Below, piece after piece: positions 35,781 to 45,089 of a DNA stretch of 64,000 bases. Location of the stretch: positions 95,310,427-95,374,426 of the forward strand of contig NC_084472.1 of assembly GCF_027409185.1 (NCBI RefSeq). Reading direction: 5' to 3'. The notes under the pieces were generated by a model. The model saw only the letters and a list, made by a program, of their open reading frames with translations, did no database searches and was not told where the DNA came from. The position numbers and the translations under genes are program-made. Position 1 is the stretch's first letter; each line of letters opens with the position of its first letter. Source of the DNA: Cynocephalus volans (Eukaryota; Chordata; Mammalia; Dermoptera; Cynocephalidae).

Positions 35781-36075
35781 AGTTTTCTTCACTTCTGTAG
35801 GGAAAATAATCCATCTAAATATTTTTGCCTCAGAACATTATTTTATGTTCAATATGATTATCCCAGTAAAGCTTTTTTTCATTAGTCCTAAGTGCAGTAA
35901 ATTATTTGCATTCTATTTTTTAGGTATTGCTTACCTCTGGACTTCTGCTTAATTTAGCTAGGCACATTTTAGCATGCAAATGAGTTTTTCCCCAAAGAAG
36001 TGTTCTAAAAATAATATAGCCCCTTATTTTCTCCTCCCACAATTCTCTTTCATAATATCTTTCTTGTAGTTAATT
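35781..36075. other. Intron 1, nothing recognised
   Basis: AT-rich intronic sequence between the t-SINE and an old L1. Confidence 0.4.
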
Positions 36076-36079
36076 CAAC

Positions 36080-38420
36080 ATAGAATGCTTAATAACGAAA
36101 GTTTAATAAAATAATCCAACCATGTAGGAATTGAAAAATACTCTCCTTAAAAACATTTGGGTCAAAGAAGAAATAAAAACTGCAGTTGTACTACAGACAA
36201 AACTCACAGGATGCAGCTGAAGATTTTCTTGGAGGAAAATGATTTAAAAACTTTTGTTATTAAAAAAAAAGAATGAAAATTAATGAGCTATTAAACCTGA
36301 GAATTCAGGAACAAACCACCAAAGAAACAAACAACCACATGATATACCCAGGGAAAGCAAGTTAAAACATTTATTAACAAACAAAAACAAGTTAAATCAG
36401 AAAAGAGAAAAATTATGAAGTTGATAAATCATCCAAGACTGTTACTTTGAAGAAAAACCTTTGCCTATCTAATCACAAAAAGATAAAAACATAATTAATT
36501 CACAATGTTAGGAATGAGAGAAGGGATAAAGAAGGGGTTTACCCACAGTATTAGTCCACTTTTGTGTCGTTGTAACAGAATACTCAAGACTGGGTAATTT
36601 ATAAAGAAAAGAGGTTTATTTGGCTCATGAATCTATGGATTGCATCTGGTGTGGGCCTCAGGCTGCTTCCATGGCAGCAAGTGGCAGGGCAGCTGGCGGG
36701 TACAAAATCACATGGCGAGAGGAAGCAAGAGAGACAGAGGGGAGGTGCCAGCACTGGTGGGAACTAATCCATTTTTGTGAGAGCTCTCCTTCACCCCCCA
36801 ACCCCTGCCAAGGCATTAATCTATTTGTGAGGGATCTGCCCCCATGACCCAAATACCTCCTAATACTGCCACATTGGGGATCAGATTTCAACATGAACTC
36901 TGAGGGGGACAAACATATCCAAACTATATTACCCTCAGATAGGGATTAAAAGATTGTAAGGATTTGAAAATCTGCAATGAGAAGATAATTTGTAGAGAAA
37001 ATAGATATCAAAATGAGATTTAGTGAAAAATGAAACATTGAATAGATCTGTAACCACATAAGAAATTGAAAGCATTATTAAGGAATTATTTCTGTAAAAG
37101 GAAGTACCTATATTTCTTTCAAATAATAAATAATTTGTATGTTGAAAGCTTCTTTATTAATTGATATTACCATAACTGTGATTAATTCACCTGATAGAAG
37201 TAGCACAAAAAGGTTAGTGCATGCCAATTTCTCTTAAAAGTATAGATGCAAAAAAAAAAAGAAAAAAAAAGCAGCCCCAAAGCCAAACCAAAACAAACAA
37301 AAAAATGATGGCAGTTAAAAATACAAGGAATATTAAAACATCAATATACCAATTTCAAGTTTGTCATATACCAGGAATCCAAGACTTATGAAATCTATTG
37401 CTATTGTTGATAATATTGGACTAGAGTAAAAAAGCAAATATTTTCCCAAATACATATTACAAAGGCATAACATTCATTTCTAATTTTTCATAATCGAAAA
37501 TCTTATTAAGCTAGGAATGAGCCACTTCATAATGAGATAAAAAAGTATTAACATCAAACTCAATTTGAAATATTGGAATTGTTCCCATTAAAAGCAGAGT
37601 TCAAGGGAAGACAGGCTCAACATCATAAGCCATCAGGGAAATGCGAATCAAGATCACCATGAAGTACTGTCTCACACCTGCTAGGACGACTGTAATAAAG
37701 AGAGAGATTATAACAAGCATTATGAGGATGTGGAGAAATTGAAATCCTGATATATTGGTGGCAGGAATGTAAAATAGTACTCACACAGCTACTTTGGAAG
37801 ATGGTCCAGGAGTTGCTCAAAAGGTTAAACAGAAAGTTACCATAATACCCAGAAATTGCTAGGTACATACCCAAGAGAAATGAAAACATATGTCCACATA
37901 AAAACTTGTATACAAATGATCTTAGCAGCATTATTTATAATAGCCAAAAGGTAGAAACAACCCAAATGTCTGTCAGCTGACAAATGGATAAATAAAATGT
38001 GGTATACCCACATAATGGAATATTATTTGGCAATAAAAAGACAAGCTACTGATATAGTCTACAAATAGCTGAACTTAGATTGAAACGTAGATTGTAAACA
38101 TGATGTTAAGTGAAAGAAACCAGTCAGAAAGTACGATGTATTTTATGACTCATTTATATCAAATGTTCAGAGAAGGCAAATCCATACAGCCAGAAGGTAG
38201 ATTGAGAGTTTCTTGGGCTGGGGTGGTTGAGGGAAAAAATGGGGGGGAGGGGGGAGTTTCTTTTGGGGGTAATGAAAACATTTTAAAATTGATTGTGGTA
38301 ATGCTTGCACACTGATATGTACAATGCTGTGAATATACTAAAACATCATGGAATAGTACACTTTTAATGGGTGAATTGTATGGTATGTGAATTATATGTC
38401 AATAAAGCTGTTATTAAAAA
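36080..38420 (+). mobile_element. Old L1, sense, with nested MaLR LTR
   Basis: 36120-36540 carries degraded ORF2 text (TTGGGTCAAAGAAGAAATAAA, GAATTCAGGAACAAACCACC). 37620-38060 carries the ORF2 end (ATCACCATGAAGTACTGTCTC, GGAATATTATTTGGCAATAAA), and the 3' UTR ends near ATATGTCAATAAAGCTG at 38394. The LTR at 36548-36931 interrupts it. Confidence 0.8.
36548..36931 (-). mobile_element. MST/MLT1-type MaLR LTR nested in L1, antisense
   Basis: GTATTAGTCCACTTTTGTG, ACTGGGTAATTTATAAAG, ATTTGTGAGGGATCTGCCC and the end CATATCCAAACTATATTA are inverted landmarks of an MST-like LTR. It is inserted in the L1, so it postdates that element. Confidence 0.87.
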
Positions 38421-39695
38421 AATTAAAAACAACGCTAGGGTGACTTCTGTCACCATGTTATGTATTATTACTCTGAAGTTTCTAGTTAATGCCATTAAGC
38501 AGGGGGAAAAAAAAGATATAAATACAGGAAAGGAAGCAACAAATTATTACAGAAAATATTCCTGTCTACTCAGAATATTTAAGAGACTTTATTGAAAAAA
38601 TGATTAGAATGAATAAAGTTTGGCAAAGAGGCAGTTATGAAACACACAAACAAAACCTGAGATATGGGCTACTATACTTAGTATATAAACAGGTCTTATA
38701 AGTATATAAGAAATGATGATCCCAGTAGGAAAGTAAACCAATGATATGAGACCATTTACAAAAGAGATACCTTGATGGATAACCGTGTGAAAGAACGTGT
38801 AGCGTGTCAGCAGCAAAATAAATACTTTTAAAAACCATAAGTTGGTAGATGAGGAGCACTATTATTGAATGAACATCTTTAACATGCATAACATTCACAC
38901 AGCCTCAGGAATTTTGCAACACCCCAGGGTACTTTGTGTGACTGAAAAATATTTATAATACCTAATTCTTTGTTTACCTTAGTAGATCTCTGGAAATTGG
39001 GAACAAGTGGGATGGGGCTCTCTAGAACTATTCTAGAAGGCTGGTTTGACTCTAAGGGCTTAGAGGACACTGAGGCAATAGAATGTCTTCAGTGCTGTTT
39101 ACTCTTGGTGTCCTGAGGAATATTCATTGGGTCTGCTACTCCCCTGGGTCTTCCATGGAGCAGATGAGCAGTCTGGGGTTCCCAAACTATAGCAGGACCA
39201 CTACTTCTATGTTAAACTGGAGAATAGAGCATATACGATGTGTTAGTCCCTATGCTGCTTCGTAGAGGCAAATACCATCCTGACTTGAGGGATGAGGGTT
39301 GAGCCAACTTTGCTCTGTAGATGTCTGATCCTTGGCAATAGTAGGATTGCTATGCCCTGTGGTCATTACAGGAGTATTCATCTGGTGGCTATGGTGGCTC
39401 TGTCTTTAGAGCCATCATTGTTTCACTTTTCACTTTCAATCTGTACAGATTGTCTTGTCATTTCCATTGTATTTCATGTTGGAATGATCCCAGAGCACAT
39501 GCCCTTGGAATTGCTCTGCATGTAAGAGATGTATGCTTGATAAAACTTGTCTCCAGAAATCTCTTCTGACAGTTTGAAGTTTAGCTCAGTGGTGAGAATT
39601 CCATTCAATAGAAAGATTTTATTATAAGTGAATGTGATTTTAAATTGGTAGGTCTTCCTTGTATAGATTTCTCTGATACATTTTTTTCCCACATG
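38421..39695. other. Intron 1, nothing recognised
   Basis: No repeat or gene is recognised apart from the MITE that follows. Confidence 0.4.
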
Positions 39696-39697
39696 TA

Positions 39698-39779
39698 CAA
39701 GGGGCCTTCAAAAAGTTCATGGAAAGCTTTGCATTATCTTTTAATTCCATTTTTCCACGAACTTTTTGAAGTACTCCCA
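39698..39779. mobile_element. Mariner-like MITE, copy A (82 bp)
   Basis: A near-palindromic element with inverted ends CCTTCAAAAAGTTCATGG and CCACGAACTTTTTGAAGTAC, flanked by TA dinucleotides as expected for Tc1/mariner insertion. It has no coding capacity. It is one of four copies in the window. Confidence 0.85.
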
Positions 39780-39781
39780 TA

Positions 39782-40248
39782 TATTTGTATTTCCTACCAG
39801 TTTATGTGGAAGCAAACAGCCTTAAAGCCATTTAGGCAGCTTAGAAACACATAGGAAAACATGCTATTTCCTTTTTCCTAGAGTGTATTCATACGTAGTC
39901 ATTGTGTGAACTCAGAACTTTAATGCATACACTTTCTGCTTTAAATTGGAAGTATAATTACAATAAAAGTGCTGACCTATTTAAAAACCAGAGGGGATAT
40001 TCTTAAAGAATAGGGTCTACAAATCTTTTGTGGTACATTTAGAGTCATATTTTAGTAGTTGATGAACTTTTATCTTTTGATGCACAGAATCATTTTGAGA
40101 TCTAATTAACTTAAGGGAGCATGTTTTGGTTTTTATTATTGAGGGAATTCTCAAAATTATATTTTGGAGTATTAGATTACTTAATATTTATTTTGTGTAT
40201 AGTCTTTTTGGTTTACTATAACGCTTTCCATTAAACTGATTTCTCTAG
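39782..40248. other. End of intron 1, including acceptor of exon 2
   Basis: Unique AT-rich sequence ending in the polypyrimidine tract and CTCTAG acceptor at 40243-40248. Confidence 0.5.
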
Positions 40249-40371
40249 GTTGAAAATGTCCGCTTGGTAGATCGAGTATCTTCTAAAAAAGCAGCCCTAG
40301 GTACTTTGTATTTGACGGCTACTCATGTAATATTTGTGGAAAATGCACCTGACACAAGAAAAGAAACATGG
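40249..40371 (+). CDS. MTMR7: MTMR7 exon 2 (residues 9-49, PH-GRAM domain)
   Basis: The 123 bp exon is phase 0 at both ends and encodes 41 residues, beginning VENVRLVDRVSSKKAALGTL and ending VENAPDTRKETW. This is the first half of the PH-GRAM domain, the phosphoinositide-binding fold that targets myotubularins to membranes. It contains the characteristic GTLYLTATHVIFV strands. The acceptor is TTTCTCTAG and the donor is GG|GTATGA. It lies 31.3 kb downstream of exon 1. Compared with remembered human MTMR7 it has small changes (SSKK for SPKK, NAPDT for NSPDP), and the frame is fully intact, which argues for a functional gene rather than a pseudogene. Confidence 0.96.
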
Positions 40372-41075
40372 GTATGATTTCCTTGTTTTTGGCTTTATGT
40401 GTTTTGCATTGTTTGAAGTAAAATGTTTTGATCATTCTTTTATTTGTCCTCCAGGTAAGGTGGGTGGGCTTTTGGTGTTTGGATGTTCAGACTACTGCTT
40501 CCGGAATGTATGCTTTGCCTTTTTCTGTACAGATCTATATATTCATTTTAAACACTAATTATTTGAACATCATCAGACCTAGAAATAGCCAGGAGATACA
40601 AGTGCTTAGTATCACAGCTATCAAGTAGCGATTCAATAATGTCAGCATGCCAGATACAGCATTTTCATAGAACTTTATTTGCAATACGCTTTATTCGTAG
40701 GATCCTGTATTGCAGCCATTCCTGTCTTTTAAGTTTTGTCTCCACTTTCCTGATAATTTAAAAAATAAAAGAAGAAAAGCTAGAGAAGAATTCCATCATC
40801 AGGCATTTCTGCTACTTGATAATAAAACCATCAGATATTTCTTCTTTTATATAGCAACCCAACCATGATACTATGACTGGAACCAGAATCCCTGGATTAT
40901 AGATTTTCCTCTTTGCATATTCGTTGGACAGTGTTATGTTCTTAGCAGAGGTGGCAGGCACTACTTAGTGGAGAGAAAACTTAAAGAACAAAGTGCGGCC
41001 ATTGAAGAGTGATCAGAGATCCTCCTGAAATGCCAGAGAGATGTGCTTCAGCATGATTTTCTTAAATCTCTTCCT
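40372..41075. other. Intron 2, first part
   Basis: No repeat or gene is recognised. Confidence 0.4.
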
Positions 41076-41079
41076 TAGA

Positions 41080-41432
41080 GAGTAGAATGATGGTTACTAG
41101 AGGCTGGGGGTTTGGGGGATAGGGAAGGAGGGAATAGGAAGTTGTTGATCAAAAGGTACAAAGTTTCAGACCAGACAGGAGAAATAAGTTTTGAGATCTG
41201 TTGCACAGCAGGGTGATTATAGTCAATAATAATGTATATTTCAAAATAATTAAGAGTAAATTTTAAATGTCTCACCATAAAAAATGATAGGTAAGAGAAA
41301 CTATAGATATGTTAATTAGCTTGATGTAATCATTCCACATTGTATACACATATCAGAATATCACATTGTACCCCATAAATGTATATAATTATGAATTGTT
41401 AATTAACAGTAATATTAATAAAAAATTTTAAA
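41080..41432 (+). mobile_element. L1 3' UTR fragment, sense
   Basis: GATGGTTACTAGAGGCTGGG, AGTCAATAATAATGTATATTTC and TCACATTGTACCCCATAAATG lead to the tail GTAATATTAATAAAAAATTTT, the expected order of an L1 3' UTR. Confidence 0.85.
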
Positions 41433-41928
41433 AATAAAATAAATGTATTCTTCTGCAGCCTGCCCGACCACCAACAGCTTAGAAAACAACAGTCCCAAGT
41501 TGCTTTTGAACTTGAGCATTCCATGTGGAATTAAGGAGCATGGTGGCACCTCCCAGCGGAGCCATATCCAACTTTTCTTGGTTCCAAAAGTTTATATAAC
41601 TTCTCATGACCTTATTTAATTTTAGCTATTAAGTGCATCCAACATTTGACTACCAGAATGTTGCCTTACCTGGTCTTGTGCAGATTTATATGCTGAATAT
41701 TTTGCTTCAAAATAATTATCCTGAATATTAAAATGCTTGGTATTGAAAAATAAAATTATAAACTTAGTCGGAACATCTCATTTCTTGTCATCTGAGTGCA
41801 GGTGTTGAGCTAGCTGAAGGTTGGGGAGTGTTTCTTGTCTATCTGTGTAGCTCAGAAACTTGTGTTAGTCTTTGTGATATTTGCTAGTTGTTTGTGCTTA
41901 GCTTACCCAAATTAACTTTTGATTCTAG

Positions 41929-42091
41929 ATTCTTCACAGTCAGATTTCCACCATTGAAAAACAGGCAACAACTGCTACTGGATGCCCTCTGCTTATTCGC
42001 TGCAAGAACTTTCAGATAATACAGTTCATCATACCGCAGGAAAGAGATTGCCACGATGTGTACATCTCTCTGATACGCCTTGCAAGGCCAG
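41929..42091 (+). CDS. MTMR7: MTMR7 exon 3 (residues 50-103, PH-GRAM domain)
   Basis: The 163 bp exon encodes ILHSQISTIEKQATTATGCP followed by LLIRCKNFQIIQFIIPQERD and CHDVYISLIRLARP. It ends in phase 1, with one base of a Val codon completed by exon 4. This is the second half of the PH-GRAM domain, including the terminal helix with the conserved ERDCHDVY segment. The acceptor is TTGATTCTAG and the donor is CCAG|GTAGGG. It sits only 1.6 kb after exon 2. The reading frame has no stops and the sequence is nearly identical to mammalian MTMR7. The MTMR6 paralogue differs in this region (for example PRERDCHDIY from memory). Confidence 0.96.
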
Positions 42092-43670
42092 GTAGGGCAG
42101 AGGAACTTGGCATTTAATATAGCCCTACTCTTAAGAAATTCACAAATCACGTGCAAGAATTTGTATAGTGGTTAGGAAATGGAGTGTTTTAGGAATTGTA
42201 GGTCATCCTAGTCCTCACATGAGGCCCAGGTAGTTTGAATGGTCACCAGATATATACTTCCTTGTCTTTTAGAATCTCCCCTGAGTTATTTATTATATGG
42301 GCCTTTTTCATTAATGTTAGTATTCAGTTCATCTTAGTGGGGGTTATAGTGTGTTTTACTTTTTTGGTGAAATCACCTTAGAATTATGCCCTTCTGTGGC
42401 TGTGGTAATTGAGCCACCTTGATTGAGGCCTAAGACAGAACTGACAGTTTGTTTTGTGTGGAATACGTTGTTATCAAAAGTTACAGCACAGTTCTCCGCT
42501 CTTGGGGCCTTTACGCTTTGGTCTCCATTGCTTTTTGATAGTAAATATATATTTTCCAAGGTTGGTATAGCTACACTTTTGTAAGCATTGGTGAATATTC
42601 AGAGTGTGGATATATTGATTCTCCTTAAGTAGTGGGAAGAATGTTTGGATTTAAAAAATGTCTTCTCTCAGTTACTATCTTGTCCTATTCTTCATCTCAG
42701 GATCTTCAGATTTATATCTTATAATTTACTTTTACGGAAGTGTTTCTTGTCTCTCTGTGTGGCTTCTGTGAATTGTGGTGTTCTTTTGCTTAAAAGAAAT
42801 ATACCTCCAAGTTTCTTGGAGAATACAGTGAAAAGAGATCATTTATAAGGGATCATTAATAAGGGAAATAGAAAAGAGATCACTTATAAGAGGTGATTAA
42901 TAAGGGAAATAGGATATGTACTTATAGTTACTTTGCCAAATACTTTCTGATTCAGGAAAATAGTTTGATTATAAACTTTTCAAGGCGTTCAGTTGGGTTC
43001 TGAATTTTTTATGATATGATTATATCATTTGTAGGTAGCTAAGAGCTAAAGTTATATAATGGAAAAGATGCCAGGCAGCTGTCAAAATTGGATAATTCTG
43101 ACTTTACTTTGCTTCCTTTTCCAGGCAGTTGGTTGAGGCTTTTTCATCTAAGTGTGTTAAAAAGAACAGCAGAGTAAGCCAGAAAAGCAGTTGAACTTTT
43201 TGGAGGGTGCACTATAATTGGAACAGAAGTTCTGGGAAGATGTACATTAGGTTGCACGCAGCAGAGTGAGGAGACTTGTGCGCCAGCAATTTCTGTGTCA
43301 CTGATTAATGGATATACTGGGTAATAAATGTGTTCTGACCAGATTAATGGGATTTAGGAATAGCCCAGAGAGCTGGGAAAAGGCTGAGCAGCTGGAAGAT
43401 CACAGTGGCGGTGAGGGCTGTGGTCCTGTGACAGCAAGCACCAGGAGTCTCACTATTAGGGTCCCTAGGAAGGAAAATCACTGTGTTCCCTCACTTTTAA
43501 ATATATATGCTTTCTTTAAAAAGATGAAGTTTTGAAGAGTTGTGTATTAGTTGTAGCCGGAGATCTGACTGGCTACCTCTTCCAAAAAAGGAAATATAGT
43601 AATTAATTGAATTAAAGCCATCACCTAAGAGGATTTAAAAAGAGTCACCAGAATTTTGAAACGTTGACAT
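42092..43670. other. Intron 3, first part; small tandem duplication
   Basis: Two imperfect 41 bp units lie head to tail at 42830-42870 and 42871-42911 (GAAAAGAGATCATTTATAAG-type). Nothing else is recognised. Confidence 0.5.
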
Positions 43671-43688
43671 TAGAAATGGCAGTTTCCA

Positions 43689-43850
43689 GGGCTGATCCCG
43701 TGGCTCACTCGGGAGAGTGCGGCGCTGGGAGCGCAGCGACGCTCCCGCTGCGGGTTTGGATCCTATATAGGAATGGCCAGTGCACTCACTGGCTGAGTAC
43801 CGGTCACGAAAAAGACAAAAAAAAAAAAAAAAAAAAAATTAAAAAAAAAA
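43689..43850 (+). mobile_element. Young t-SINE insertion (tRNA-derived), sense
   Basis: Flanked by the perfect 16 bp duplication GAAATGGCAGTTTCCA (43673-43688 and 43851-43866). It carries an A-box-like TGGCTCACTCGGG, a 7 bp hairpin at 43727-43746, a B-box with one change (GGGTTTGGATCC), TGAGTACCGGTCACG and a long A tail. It is nearly identical to the copy at 35616. Confidence 0.93.
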
Positions 43851-44548
43851 GAAATGGCAGTTTCCATAAAACATAGTGCTTTAAATAAGTGTGGGAAGAT
43901 GAAATAGAACCCAAGCAATTTCATAGTTTAATGTTAAAGGCAATGCTAAAATTAGGACATAGTACAGGCTATAACTTTGGAAGCAGGGTTTTGAATCTGG
44001 GTGGAGATGGCGAGAGGTGGGGGAAGTGGTCACATGTGAAATACTGCCTCTCAGATGCAGGTAGGGGTGGTTTATCAGAACCATCCAAGGATTATTTGCA
44101 AAATACACCTTCACCCTCCTTGAGGTATATCAGAGTAAAGGTGTATGTGTGTGTGTGTGTGTGGTTAGTAAGGGAAGTGTACTTTGAATTCTAGTAGTAT
44201 GATATTGGTCTCTCTGGTTATTCTGCTTAGTTACCAACATGAATCACACATTTTCAGCTCCCCTTATGGACACAGCTAACTGCAAGGTCCTATAGAAGAC
44301 ACTTATTTTTTTTTTTTTTAAACCAAAGAAAAAAGATTTGGGAGTCCATTTAAGTGAAGGTCTATGACAGAGATATTTTGAAGGCTCTCATGATTCTCTC
44401 TTTACTGAATTAAGATTTCTGGGATAGGGTAAATCAAATTACTAAAAAATTGGGAGAGATTTTTTTTGTTTGCTATTTGTGTGAATATTCATTGGTAAGA
44501 ATTTGGTCATGGACCATAAAAGATGCTAGTAAAAAATAATGTGGCTAA

Positions 44549-45071
44549 GCAGCGACCACCAAGCTGCCACAGGAAGCACACTGGGTTCTCCTGACTCAGG
44601 GCGGTGGGGGGGGCCTTGGCCGCACCCCCTCAACACCCGCAGCTAGCCCAGAGGTGACCACTGTGCTGCCAAAGGAAGCGCCCTGGGCTCACCTGAGCCA
44701 GGCAGTAGGGGGCCAAGGGCCTTGGCCACGACCCCCCAGCATGTATAGCCAGCCCAGTGATGACCACCAAGCTGCAACAAGAAAGGCCCTAGGTTCCTGA
44801 GCTGGGATGGTGGGGGGTGAGGGCTCTTCCCATACCCCCCGACATCTGCACACAGACTGGCAATGAAAGACCAAGCCACCGCTGGAAGCCCCCCCCAGTC
44901 TCTCCTGTGGGAATGAAGCGGGTGCCACGTGCCTCAATCCCACCCCTCCTCATTCCTCCTTCCCATTTCCTTTCCCTTTCCCTTCTCCCCCTCTCTCCCA
45001 GCTGCTCTGCAACAAGATCCCAGAATGTAAAAATAATATTAATAAAATTACATTTTCTTTTTAAAAAAGGA
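44549..45071 (+). mobile_element. Composite VNTR-bearing retroelement, unknown family (SVA-like architecture)
   Basis: A perfect 18 bp duplication, AAAAAATAATGTGGCTAA, flanks the element (44531-44548 and 45072-45089); its A-rich start fits an L1 endonuclease cut. Inside are three related GC-rich units of about 105 bp starting near 44551, 44656 and 44761. Each begins (T)GACCACC..GCTGC and contains a (C)CTTGGCC.C-like segment and a GCCAGCCCAG-like end. A C/T-rich tract follows (about 44930-45000), then GCTGCTCTGCAACAAGATCC, an AATAAA at 45041-45046 and an A-rich tail. There is no long conserved ORF. It resembles hominoid SVA/LAVA only in layout; I do not recognise the sequence. Confidence 0.85.
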
Positions 45072-45089
45072 AAAAAATAATGTGGCTAA

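Noticed and set aside
43689-43765. Possible functional tRNA gene
   Set aside because: A- and B-box-like sequences are present, but the anticodon arm is replaced by a long hairpin, the acceptor stem does not pair, and an A tail with target duplications shows it is a SINE.
44643-45080. Open frames of 78-87 codons across the composite retroelement
   Set aside because: They are in different frames and strands, follow the repeat units and have no start context or motif; the GC-rich repeats explain them.
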